Assembly: GCF_905404315.1 (NCBI RefSeq)
Contig: NC_066281.1
Location: forward strand, 14,474,001-14,538,000
Direction: 5' to 3'
DNA: 64,000 nucleotides
From: Leptidea sinapis
Lineage: Eukaryota; Arthropoda; Insecta; Lepidoptera; Pieridae
Part shown: one piece after another, positions 14,450-27,734 of the stretch
Numbering within the stretch: position 1 is the stretch's first letter
How the letters are laid out: each line of letters begins with the position of its first letter
The notes under the pieces: generated by a model
Told to the model about the DNA's origin: nothing
The model's input: the letters and a program-made list of their open reading frames with translations, nothing else
The model's database searches: none
Position numbers and translations under genes: made by a program

Positions 14450-17400
14450 TATGGATAACGTGTCCGAGGTTCTCGAGGGTGCAGAGAGCGATTTTGGGAT
14501 CATTTATGAAATCCAAGAGGGCTGCCGCACAAAACTATGATTTCAGCAATATGCATATCGTGTCCGAGGTTCTCGAGGGTGCAGAGAATGATATTGGGAT
14601 CATTTTTGAAATCCAAGATGGCCGCCGCGCAAAATTATGATGACAACATTATAGGTATCGTATCCGAGGCTCTCAAGGGGGCAGAGAACGATTTTGTGAT
14701 CATTTTCAAATCCAAGATGAACGCCGCACAAAATTATGATTTCAGCAATATGTATATCGTGTCCGAGATTCTCGAGGGTGCAGAGAATGATATTGTGATC
14801 ATTTTCGAAATCCAAGTTGGCCGCCGCGCAAAATTATGATTACAACATTATGGGTATCGTATTCAGGTTCTCGAGGGTGCAGAAAACAATTTCGTGATCA
14901 TATTTTAAATCCAAGATGGCCGCCGCACAAAATTATAATTTCAGCAATATGGATATCGTACCCGAGGTTCTCGAGGGTGCAGAGAACGATTTGGTGATCA
15001 TTTTTCAAATCCAAGATGAACGCTGCACACAATTATAATTTTAACAATATGGATATCGTGTCCGAGATTCTCGAGGGTGCAGAGAATGATATTGGGATCA
15101 TTTTTGAAATCCAAGATCGCCGCCGTGCAAAATTATGATGACAACATTATGGGTATCGTATTCAGGTTCTCGAGGGTGCAGAGAACAATTTTGTGATCAT
15201 ATTTTAAATCCAAGATGGCCGCCGCACAAAATTATAATTTCAGCAATATGAATATCGTACCCGAGGTTCTCGAGGGTGCAGAGAACGATTTGGTGATCAT
15301 TTTTCAAATCCAAGATGAACGCCGCACAGAATTATTATTTAAGCAATATGGATATCGTGTCCGAGATTCTCGAGGGTGCAGAGAACGATATTGGGATCAT
15401 TTTTAAAATCCAAGATGGCCGCCGTGCAAAATTATGATGACAACATTATGGGTATCGTATTCAGGTTCTCGAGGGTGCAGAGAACAATTTTGTGATCATA
15501 TTTTAAATCCAAGATGGCCGCCGCACAAATTTATAATTTCAGCAATATGGATATCGTACCCGAGGTTCTCGAGGGTGCTGAGAACGATTTGGTGATAATT
15601 TTTCAAATCCAAGATGAACGCCGCACAGTATTATTATTTAAGCAATATGGATATCGTGTCCGAGATTCTCGAGGCTGTAGAGGACGATTTTGTGATCATT
15701 TTTGAAAACCAAGATGGCTGCCGCTCAAAATTATGATTACTACTTTATGAATATCGTATCCGAGGTTCTCGAGGGTGCAGAGAACGATTTTGTGATAATT
15801 TTTCAAATCCAAAATGGCCACCGCACAAAATTATGATTTCAGCAATATGGATATAGTATACAAGGTTCTCGAGGATGCAGAGATCGATTTTGGGATCATT
15901 TTTAAATCCGAGATGGCCGCCGCGCAAAATTATGATTTCAGCAATATGGATAACGTGTCCGAGGTTCTCGAGGGTGCAGAGAGCGATTTTGGGATCATTT
16001 ATGAAATCCAAGAGGGCTGCCGCACAAAACTATGATTTCAGCAATATGCATATCGTGTCCGAGGTTCTCGAGGGTGCAGAGAATGATATTGGGATCATTT
16101 TTGAAATCCAAGATGGCCGCCGCGCAAAATTATGATGACAATATTATGGGTATCGTATCCGAGGCTCTCAAGGGGGCAGAGAACGATTTTGTGATCATTT
16201 TTCAAATCCAAGATGAACGCCGCACAAAATTATGATTTCAGCAATATGTATATCGTGTCCGAGATTCTCGAGGATGCAGAGAATGATATTGTGATCATTT
16301 TCGAAATCCAAGTTGGCCGCCGCGCAAAATTATGATGACAACATTATGGGTATCGTATTCAGGTTCTCGAGGGTGCAGAAAACAATTTCGTGAACATATT
16401 TTAAATCCAAGATGGCCGCCGCACAAAATTATGATTTCAGCAATATGGATATCGTACCCGAGGTTCTCGAGGGTGCAGAGAACGATTTGGTGATCATTTT
16501 TCAAATCCAAGATGAACGCCGCACACAATTATGATTTTAGCAATATGGATATCGTGTCCGAGATTCTCGAGGGTGCAGAGAATAATATTGGGATCATTTT
16601 TGAAATCCAAGATGGCCGCCGTGCTAAATTATGATGACAACATTATGGGTATCGTATTCAGGTTCTCGAGGGTGCAGAGAACAATTTTGTGATCATATTT
16701 TAAATCCAAGATGGCCGCCGCACAAAATTATAATTTCAGCAATATGGATATCGTACCCAAGGTTCTCGAGGGTGCAGAGAACGATTTGGTGATCATTTTT
16801 CAAATCCAAGATGAACGCCGCACAGAATTATTATTTAAGCAATATGGATATCGTGTCCGAGATGCTCGAGGCTGTAGAGGACGATTTCGTGATCATATTT
16901 TAAATCCAAGATGGCCGCCGCACAAAATTATGATTTCAGCAATATGGATATCGTACCCGAGGTTCTCGAGGGTGCAGAGAACGATTTGGTGATCATTTTT
17001 CAAATCCAAGATGAACGCCACACACAATTATGATTTTAGCAATATGGATATCGTGTCCGAGATTCTCGAGGGTGCAGAGAATGATATTGGGATCATTTTT
17101 GAAATCCAAGATGGCCGCCGTGCAAAATTATGATGACAACATTATGGGTATCGTATTCAGGTTCTCGAGGGTGCAGAGAACAATTTTGTGATCATATTTT
17201 AAATCCAAGATGGCCGCCGCACAAAATTATAATTTCAGCAATATGGATATCGTACCCGAGGTTCTCGAGGGTGCAGAGAACGATTTGGTGATCATTTTTC
17301 AAATCCAAGATGAACGCCGCACAGAATTATTATTTAAGCAATATGGATATCGTGTCCGAGATTCTCGAGGGTGCAGAGAACGATATTGGGATCATTTTTG

Positions 17401-20400
17401 AAAACCAAGATGGCTGCCGCTCAAAGTTATGATTACTACTTTATGAATATCGTATCCGAGGTTCTCGAGGGTGCAGAGAACGATTTTGTGATAATTTTTC
17501 AAATCCAAAATGGCCACCGCACAAAATTATGATTTCAGCAATATGGATATAGTATACAAGGTTCTCGAGGATGCAGAGATCGATTTTGGGATCATTTTTA
17601 AATCCGAGATGGCCGCCGCGCAAAATTATGATTTCAGTAATATGGATAACGTGTCCGAGGTTCTCGAGGGTGCAGAGAGCGATTTTGGGATCATTTATGA
17701 AATCCAAGATGAACGCCGCACAGTATTATTATTTAAGCAATATGGATATCGTGTCCGAGATTCTCGAGGCTGTAGAGGAAGATTTTGTGATCATTTTTGA
17801 TAACCAAGATGGCTGCCGCTCAAAATTATGATTACTACTTTATGAATATCGTATCCGAGGTTCTCGAGGGTGCAAAGAACGATTTTGTGATAATTTTTCA
17901 AATCCAAAATGGCCACCGCACAAAATTATGATTTCAGCAATATGGATATAGTATACAAGGTTCTCGAGGATGCAGAGATCGATTTTGGGATCATTTTTAA
18001 ATCCGAGATGGCCGCCGCGCAAAATTATGATTTCAGTAATATGGATAACGTGTCCGAGGTTCTCGAGGGTGCAGAGAGCGATTTTGGGATCATTTATGAA
18101 ATCCAAGATGAACGCCGCACAGTATTATTATTTAAGCAATATGGATATCGTGTCCGAGATTCTCGAGGCTGTAGAGGAAGATTTTGTGATCATTTTTGAT
18201 AACCAAGATGGCTGCCGCTCAAAATTATGATTACTACTTTATGAATATCGTATCCGAGGTTCTCGAGGGTGCAAAGAACGATTTTGTGATAATTTTTGAA
18301 AACGAAGATGGCCACCGCACAAAATTATGATTTAAGCAATATGGATATCGTGTCCTAGGTTCTCGAGGGTGCAGAGAACAATATTGTGATTAATTTTGAA
18401 ATCCAAGAGGGCTGCCGCACACAATTATGTTTTCAGCAATATGGATATCGTGTCCGAGGTTCTCGAAGGTAAAGAGAACTATATTGTAATCATTTTTGAA
18501 ACTCGAGATGGCCGCCGCGCAATACTATGATAAAAACAATATGGGAATCGTATCCGAGAATCTCGTGGATACAGAGAACGATTTTGTAATCATTTTTGAA
18601 AATCGAGATGGCCGCCGCGCAAAACTATGATAAAAACAATATGGGTATCGTATCCGAGGCTCTCGTGGGTACAGAGAACGATTCTGTAATCATTTTTTAA
18701 AATCCAAGATGGAAGCCCCAGAAAATTATGATTTAAGTAATATGGATATTGTGTCCTAGGTTCTCGAGGGTGCAGAGAACAATATTGTGATTAATTTTGA
18801 AATCCAAGAGGGCTGCCGCACACAATTATGTTTTCAGCAATATGGATATCGTGTCCGAGGTTCTCGAAGGTACAGAGAATGATTTTGCAATCATTTTTGA
18901 AACTCGAGATTGCCGCCGCGCAAAACTTTGATGAAAAAAAATATGGGTATCGAATCTGAGGCTCTCATGGGTACAGAGAACGATTTTGTGATCATATTTA
19001 AAATTCAAGATGGCCGCCGCCCAAAATTATGATTTTAGCAATATGGATGTCGTACCCGAGGTTCTCGAGGGTGCAGAGAATGATTAGGTGATAATTTTTC
19101 AAATCCAAGATGGCTGCCGCACAAAATTATGATAAAAACAATATGGGAATCGTATCCGAGGCTCTCGTGGCTGTAGAGGACGATTTTGTGATCATTTTTG
19201 AAAACCAAGATGGCTGCCGCTCAAAATTATGATTACTACATTATGAATATCGTATCCGAGGTTCTCGAGGGTGCAGAGAACGATTTTGTGATAATTTTTC
19301 AAATCCAAGATGAACGCCGCACAAAATTATGATTTCAGCAATACGTATATCGTGTCCGAGATTCTCGAGGGTGCAGAAAATGATATTGGGATCATTTTTG
19401 AAATCCAAGATGGCCGCCGTGCAAAATTATGATGACAACATTATGGGTATCGTATTCAGGTTCTCGAGGGTGCAGAGAACAATTTTGTGATCATATTTTA
19501 AATCCAAGATGGCCGCCGCACAAAATTATAATTTCAGCAATATGGATATCGTACCCGAGGTTCTCGAGGGTGCAGAGAACGATTCTGTAATCATTTTTGA
19601 AATCCAAAATGGCCACCGCACAAAATTATGATTTCAGCAATATGGATATAGTATACAAGGTTCTCGAGGATGCAGAGATCGATTTTGGGATCATTTTTAA
19701 ATCTGAGATGGCCGCCGCGCAAAATTATGATTTCAGCAATATGGATAACTTGTCCGAGGTTCTCGAGGGTGCAGAGAGCGATTTTGGGATCATTTATGAA
19801 ATCCAAGAGGGCTGCCGCACAAAACTATGATTTCAGCAATATGCATATCGTGTCCGAGGTTCTCGAGGGTGCAGAGAATGATATTGGGATCATTTTTGAA
19901 ATCCAAGATGGCCGCCGCGCAAAATTATGATGACAACATTATGGGTATTGTATCCGAGGCTCTCAAGGGGGCAGAGAACGATTTTGTGATCATTTTTCAA
20001 ATCCAAGATGAACGCCGCACAAAATTATGATTTCAGCAATATGTATATCGTGTCCGAGATTCTCGAGGGTGCAGAGAATGATATTGTGATCATTTTCGAA
20101 ATCCAAGTTGGCCGCCGCGCAAAATTATGATGACAACATTATGGGTATCGTATTCAGGTTCTCGAGGGTGCAGAAAACAATTTCGTGATCATATTTTAAA
20201 TCCAAGATGGCCGCCCCACAAAATTATGATTTCTGCAATATGGATATCGTACCCGAGGTTCTCGAGGGTGCAGAGAACGATTTGGTGATCATTTTTCAAA
20301 TCCAAGATGAACGCCACACACAATTATGATTTTAGCAATATGGATATCGTGTCCGAGATTCTCGAGGGTGCAGAGAATGATATTGGGATCATTTTTGAAA

Positions 20401-21710
20401 TCCAAGATGGCCGCCGTGCAAAATTATGATGACAACATTATGGGTATCGTATTCAGGTTCTCGAGGGTGCAGAGAACAATTTTGTGATCATATTTTAAAT
20501 CCAAGATGGCCGCCGCACAAAATTATAATTTCAGCAATATGGATATCGTACCCGAGGTTCTCGAGGGTGCAGAGAACGATTTGGTGATCATTTTTCAAAT
20601 CCAAGATGAACGCCGCACAGAATTATTATTTAAGCAATATAAATATCGTGTCCGAGATTCTCGAGGGTGCAGAGAACGATATTGGGATCATTTTTAAAAT
20701 CCAAGATGGCCGCCGTGCAAAATTATGATGACAACATTATGGGTATCGTATTCAGGTTCTCGAGGGTGCAGAGAACAATTTTGTGATCATATTTTAAATC
20801 CAAGATGGCCGCCGCACAAATTTATAATTTCAGCAATATGGATATCGTACCCGAGGTTCTCGAGGGTGCAGAGAACGATTTGGTGATCATTTTTCAAATC
20901 CAAGATGAACGCCGCACAGTATTATTATTTAAGCAATATGGATATCGTGTCCGAGATTCTCGAGGCTGTAGAGGACGATTTTGTGATCATTTTTGAAAAC
21001 CAAGATGGCTGCCGCTCAAAATTATGATTACTACTTTATGAATATCGTATCCGAGGTTCTCGAGGGTGCAGAGAACGATTTTGTGATAATTTTTCAAATC
21101 CAAAATGGCCACCGCACAAAATTATGATTTCAGCAATATGGATATAGTATACAAGGTTCTCGAGGATGCAGAGATCGATTTTGGGATCATTTTTAAATCC
21201 GAGATGGCCGCCGCGCAAAATTATGATTTCAGTAATATGGATAACGTGTCCGAGGTTCTCGAGGGTGCAGAGAGCGATTTTGGGATCATTTATGAAATCC
21301 AAGAGGGCTGCCGCACAAAACTATGATTTCAGCAATATGCATATCGTGTCCGAGGTTCTCGAGGGTGCAGAGAATGATATTGGGATCATTTTTGAAATCC
21401 AAGATGGCCGCCGCGCAAAATTATGATGACAACATTATGGGTATCGTATCCGAGGCTCTCAAGGGGGCAGAGAACGATTTTGTGATCATTTTTCAAATCC
21501 AAGATGAACGCCGCACAAAATTATGATTTCAGCAATATGTATATCGTGTCCGAGATTCTCGAGGGTGCAGAGAATGATATTGTGATCATTTTCGAAATCC
21601 AAGTTGGCCGCCGCGCAAAATTATGATGACAACATTATGGGTATCGTATTCAGGTTCTCGAGGGTGCAGAAAACAATTTCGTGATCATATTTTAAATCCA
21701 AGATGGCCGC
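14450..21710. repeat. About 2 kb block duplicated at a 5291 bp spacing
   Basis: The segment at about 14450-16420 matches about 19740-21710 at an offset of 5291 bp (53 monomers), apart from a single-base indel near 14703. Parts of it also match at an offset of 3795 bp. The material between the copies holds related but differently ordered monomers, so exchange was on several scales. The borders are estimated by eye. Confidence 0.65.
17403..18200. repeat. Two tandem copies of a 399 bp (4-monomer) higher-order unit
   Basis: The block starting AACCAAGATGGCTGCCGC at 17403 restarts at 17802 and again at 18201, giving a 399 bp period. The first two units are nearly identical over their length; the third diverges after about 100 bp, near 18297. 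This is a recent local duplication of four monomers inside the array. Confidence 0.85.
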
Positions 21711-22840
21711 CGCACAAAACTATGATTTCAGCAATATGCATATCGTGTCCGAGGTTCTCGAGGGTTCAGAGAACGATTTGGTGATCATTTTTCAAATCCA
21801 AGATGAACGCCGCACACAATTATGATTTTAGCAATATGGATATCGTGTCCGAGATTCTCGAGGGTGCAGAGAATGATATTGGGATCATTTTTGAAATCCA
21901 AGATGGCCGCCGTGCAAAATTATGATGACAACATTATGGGTATCGTATTCAGGTTCTCGAGGGTGCAGAGAACAATTTTGTGATCATATTTTAAATCCAA
22001 GATGGCCGCCGCACAAAATTATAATTTCAGCAATATGGATATCGTACCCGAGATTCTCGATGCTGTAGAGGACGATTTTGTGATCATTTTTGAAAACCAA
22101 GATGGCTGCCGCTCAAAATTATGATTACTACATTATGAATATCGTATCCGAGGTTCTCGAGGGTGCAGAGAACGATTTTGTGATAATTTTTCAAATCCAA
22201 GATGAACGCCGCACAAAATTATGATTTCAGAAATACGTATATCGTGTCCGAGATTCTCGAGGGTGCAGAGAATGATATTGGGATCATTTTTGAAATCCAA
22301 GATGGCCGCCGTGCAAAATTATGATGACAATCTTATGGGTATCGTATTCAGGTTCTCGAGGGTGCAGAGAACAATTTTGTGATCATATTTTAAATCCAAG
22401 ATGGCCGCCGCACAAAATTATAATTTCAGCAATATGGATATCGTACCCGAGGTTCTCGAGGGTGCAGAGAACGATTTGGTGATCATTTTTCAAATCCAAG
22501 ATGAACTCCGCACAGTATTATTATTTAAGCAATATGGATATCGTGTCCGAGATTCTCGAGGCTGTAGAGGAAGATTTTGTGATCATTTTTGAAAACCAAG
22601 ATGGCTGCCGCTCAAAATTATGATTACTACTTTATGAATATCGTATCCGAGGTTCTCGAGGGTGCAGAGAACGATTTTGTGATAATTTTTGAAAACGAAG
22701 ATGGCCACCGCACAAAATTTTGATAACAACATTATGGGTATCGTATCCGAGGTTCTCGAAGGTGCAGAGAAAGATTTTGGGAACATTTTTGAAATCCAAG
22801 ATGGAAGCCGCGCAAAATTATGATTTAAGCAATATGGATA

Positions 22841-23640
22841 TCGTGTCCTAGGTTCTCGAGGGTGCAGAGAACAATATTGTGATTAATTTTGAAATCCAAG
22901 AGAGCTGCCGCACACAATTATGTTTTCAGCAATATGGATATCGTGTCCGAGGTTCTCGAAGGTAAAGAGAACGATATTGTAATCATTTTTGAAACTCGAG
23001 ATGGCCGCCGCGCAATACTATGATAAAAACAATATGGGAATCGTATCCGAGAATCTCGTGGATACAGAGAACGATTTTGTAATCATTTTTGAAAATCGAG
23101 ATGGCCGCCGCGCAAAACTATGATAAAAACAATATGGGTATCGTATCCGAGGCTCTCGTGGGTACAGAGAACGATTCTGTAATCATTTTTCAAATCCAAG
23201 ATGGCAGCCCCGGAAAATTATGATTTAAGTAATATGGATATCGTGTCCTAGGTTCTCGAGGGTGCAGAGAACAATATTGTGATTAATTTTGAAATCCAAG
23301 AGAGCTGCCGCACACAATTATGTTTTCAGCAATATGGATATCGTGTCCGAGGTTCTCGAAGGTAAAGAGAACGATATTGTAATCATTTTTGAAACTCGAG
23401 ATGGCCGCCGCGCAATACTATGATAAAAACAATATGGGAATCGTATCCGAGAATCTCGTGGATACAGAGAACGATTTTGTAATCATTTTTGAAAATCGAG
23501 ATGGCCGCCGCGCAAAACTATGATAAAAACAATATGGGTATCGTATCCGAGGCTCTCGTGGGTACAGAGAACGATTCTGTAATCATTTTTCAAATCCAAG
23601 ATGGCAGCCCCGGAAAATTATGATTTAAGTAATATGGATA
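22841..23640. repeat. Two tandem copies of a 400 bp (4-monomer) unit
   Basis: The series containing the private changes GAGAGCTGCCGC, AAGGTAAAGAGAACG and CGCAATACTATG at about 22861-23200 is repeated 400 bp downstream. A third partial restart follows at about 23641 and soon diverges (GAGGGCTGCC instead of GAGAGCTGCC). Sharing of rare substitutions shows duplication of the block rather than independent change. Confidence 0.8.
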
Positions 23641-24854
23641 TCGTGTCCTAGGTTCTCGAGGGTGCAGAGAACAATATTGTGATTAATTTTGAAATCCAAG
23701 AGGGCTGCCGCACACAATTATGTTTTCAGCAATATGGATATCGTTTCCGAGGTTCTCGAGGGTGCAGAGAAATCTGTGATCATTTTTGAAATCCAAGAGG
23801 GCTTCCGCACACAATTGTGTTTTCAGCAATATGGATATCGTGTCCGAGGTTCTCGAGGGAGCAGAGAACGATTTTGGTATCATTTTTGAAAACGAAGATG
23901 GCCACCGCACAATATTATGATTACAACATTATGGGTATCGTATCCGATTTTCTCGAAGGTGCAGAGAATGATTTTGGGATCATTTTTGAAAACGAAGATG
24001 GCCGCCGCACAAAATTATGATAACAACAATATGGGTATCTTATCCGAGGTTCTCGAAGGTGCAGAGTATGATTTTGGGAACATTTTTCAAATCCAAGATG
24101 GCAGCCCCGCAAAATTATGATTTAAGCAATATGGATATCGTGTCCTAGGTGCTCGAGGGTGCAGAGAACAATATTGTGATTAATTTTGAAATCGAAGAGG
24201 GCTGCCGCACACAATTATGTTTTCAGCAATATGGATATCGTGTCCGAGGTTCTCGAAGGTACAGAGAACGATTTTGTAATCATTTTTGAAACTCGAGATG
24301 GCTGCCGCGCAAAACTATGATGAAAAAAAATATGGGTATCGAATCCGAGGCTCTCGTGGGTACAGAGAACGATTTTGTGATCATATTTAAAATTCAAGAT
24401 GGCCGCCGCCTAAAATTATGATTTTAGCAATATGAATGTCGTACCCGAGGTTCTCGAGGGTGCAGAGATTGATTTGGTGATAATTTTTCAAATCCAAGAT
24501 GGCCGCCGCACAAAATTACGATAAAAACAATATGGGAATCGTACCCGAGGCTCTCGTGGGTACAGAGAACGATTCTGTTATCATTTTTGAAAACCAAGAT
24601 GGCTGCCATACACAATTATGTTTTCAGCAATATGGATGTCGTGTCCGAGGCTCACGAGGGTGCAGAGAACGATTTTGGGATCATTTTTGAAAACCGAGAT
24701 GGCCACCGCACAAAATTATGATTACAACATTATGGGTATCGTATCCGAGATTCTCGAGGGTGCAGAGAACAATTTTGTGATCATATTTTAAATCCAAGAT
24801 GGCCGCCGCTCAAAATTATGATTACTACATTATGAATATCGTATTCGAGGTTCT

Positions 24855-24885
24855 CGAGGGTGCCATACACAATTATTATTTCAGT
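24855..24885. repeat. Satellite monomer with internal deletion
   Basis: GAGGGTGC is followed directly by CATACACAATTATT near 24863, skipping the usual stretch from AGAGAACG to GGCTGC (about 50 bp). The broken ends share TGC, so this looks like a second microhomology deletion. Confidence 0.7.
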
Positions 24886-25243
24886 AATATGGATGTCGTG
24901 TCCGAGGCTCACGAGGATGCAGAGAACGATTTTGGGATCATTTTTGAAAACCGAGATGGCCACCATACAAAATTATGATAACAACATTATGGGTATCGTA
25001 TCCGAGGTGATCGAAGGTGCAGAGAATGATTTTGTGATAATTTTTCAAATCCAAAATGGCCGCCGCACAAAATTATGATTTCAGCAATATGGATATCGTA
25101 TCCGAGGTTCTCGAAGTTGCAGAGAATGATTTTGGGAACATTTTTGAAATCCAAGATGGCAGCCGCGCAAAATTATGATTTAAGCAATATGGATATCGTG
25201 TCCTAGGTTCTCGAGGTTGTAGAGAACAATATTGTGATTAATT

Positions 25244-27275
25244 TTGAAATCCAAGAGGGCTGCCGCACAAAACTATGATTTCAGCAATATGGATATCGTG
25301 TCCGAGGTTCTCGAGGATGCAGAGAACAATTTCGGGAGCATTTTTAAATCCGAGATGGCCGCCGCACAAAATTATGATTTCAGCAATATGGATATCGTGT
25401 CCGAGGTTCTCGAGGGTGCAGAGAACGATTTTGGTATCATTTTTGAAAACGAAGATGGCCACCGAACAAAATTTTGATTACAACATTATTGGTATCGTAT
25501 CCGAGGTTCTCGAAGTTGCAGAGAATGATTTTGAGAACATTTTTGAAATCCAAGATGGCAGCCGCGCAAAATTATGATTTAAGCAATATGGATATCGTGT
25601 CCTAGGTTCTCGAGGTTGTAGAGAACAATATTGTGATTAATTTTAAAATCCAAGAGGGCTGCCGCACACGATTATGTTTTCAGCAATATGGATATCGTGT
25701 CCGAGGTTCTCGAAGGTGCAGAGAACGATTTTGTGATAATTTTTCAAATCCAAAATGGCCGCCGCAAAAAATTATGATTTTAGCAATATGGATATCGTAT
25801 ACAAGGTTCTCGAGGGTGCCGAGATCGATATTGGGATCATTTTTAAATCCGAGATGGCCGTCGCGCAAAATTATGATTTCAGCAATATGGATATCGAGTC
25901 CGAGGTTCTCGAGGGTGCAGAGAACGTTTTTGGGATCAATTTTGAAATCCAAGATGGCCGCCGCACAAAATTACGATAAAAACAATATGGGAATCGTACC
26001 CGAGGCTCTCGTGGGTACAGAGAACGATTCTGTTATCATTTTTGAAATCCAAGATGGCTGCCATACACAATTATGTTTTCAGCAATATGGATGTCGTGTC
26101 CGAGGCTCACGAGGGTGCAGAGAACGATTTTGGGATCATTTTTGAAAACCGAGATGGCCACCGCACAAAATTATGATTACAACATTATGGGTATCGTATC
26201 CGAGATTCTCGAGGGTGCAGAGAATGATATTGGGATCATTTTTGAAATCCAAGATGGCCGCCGCGCATAATTATGATGACAACATTATGGGTATCGTATC
26301 CGAGGCTCTCAAGGGGGCAGAGAACGATTTTGTGATCATTTTTCAAATCCAAGATGAACGCCGAACAAAATTATGATTTCAGCAATATGTTTATCGTGTC
26401 CGAGATTTTCGAGGGTGCAGAGTATGATATTGTGATTAATTTTGAAATCCAAGAGGGCTGCCGCACAAAACTATGATTTCAGCAATATGGATATCGTGTC
26501 CGAGGTTCTCGAGGATGCAGAGAACAATTTCGGGATCATTTTTAAATCCGAGATGGCCGCCGCGCAAAATTATGATTTCAGCAATATGGATATCGTGTCC
26601 GAGGTTCTCGAGGGTGCAGAGAACGATTTTGGTATCATTTTTGAAAACGAAGATGGCCACCGCACAAAATTTTGATTACAACATTATGGGTATCGTATCC
26701 GAGGTTCTCGAAGTTGCAGAGAATGATTTTGAGAACATTTTTGAAATCCAAGATGGCAGCTGCGCAAAATTATGATTTAAGCAATATGGATATCGTGTCC
26801 GAGGTTCTCGAGGGTGCAGAGAACGTTTTTGGGATCATTTTTGAAATCCAAGATGGCCGCCGCACAAAATTACGATAAAAACAATATGGGAATCGTACCC
26901 GAGGCTCTCGTGGGTACAGAGAACGATTCTGTTATCATTTTTGAAATCCAAGATGGCTGCCATACACAATTATGTTTTCAGCAATATGGATGTCGTGTCC
27001 GAGGCTCACGAGGGTGCAGAGAACGATTTTGGAATCATTTTTGAAAACCGAGATGGCCACCGCACAAAATTATGATTACAACATTATGGGTATCGTATCC
27101 GAGATTCTCGAGGGTGCAGAGAATGATATTGGGATCATTTTTGAAATCCAAGATGGCCGCCGCGCATAATTATGATGACAACATTATGGGTATCGTATCC
27201 GAGGCTCTCAAGGGGGCAGAGAACGATTTTGTGATCATTTTTCAAATCCAAGATGAACGCCGAACAAAATTATGA
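25244..27275. repeat. Overlapping 1198 bp and 899 bp higher-order periods
   Basis: A block of variants at 25244-25577 recurs at 26442-26775 (1198 bp, 12 monomers), and 26073-26376 recurs at 26972-27275 (899 bp, 9 monomers). The overlap of two block lengths shows successive unequal exchanges rather than one fixed higher-order unit. Confidence 0.65.
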
Positions 27276-27734
27276 TTTCAGCAATATGTTTATCGTGTCC
27301 GAGATTCTCGAGGGTGCAGAGAATGATATTGTGATCATTTTTGAAATCCAAGATGGCCGCCGCGCAAAATTATGATGACAACATTATGGGTATCGTATTC
27401 AGGTTCTCGAGGGTGCAGAGAACAATTTCGTGATCATATTTTAAATCCAAGATGGCCGCCGCACAAAATTATGATTTCAGCAATATGGATATCGTACCCT
27501 AGGTTCTCGAGGGTGCAGAGAACGATTTGGTGATCATATTTTAAATCCAAGATGGCCGCCGCACAAAATTATGATTTCAGCAATATGGATATCGTACCCG
27601 AGGTTCTCGAGGGTGCAGAGAACGATTTGATCATTTTTCAAATCCAAGATGAACGCCGCACACAATTATGATTTCAGCAATATGGATATCGAGTCCGAGG
27701 TTCTCGAGGGTGCAGAGAACGTTTTGGGATCATT

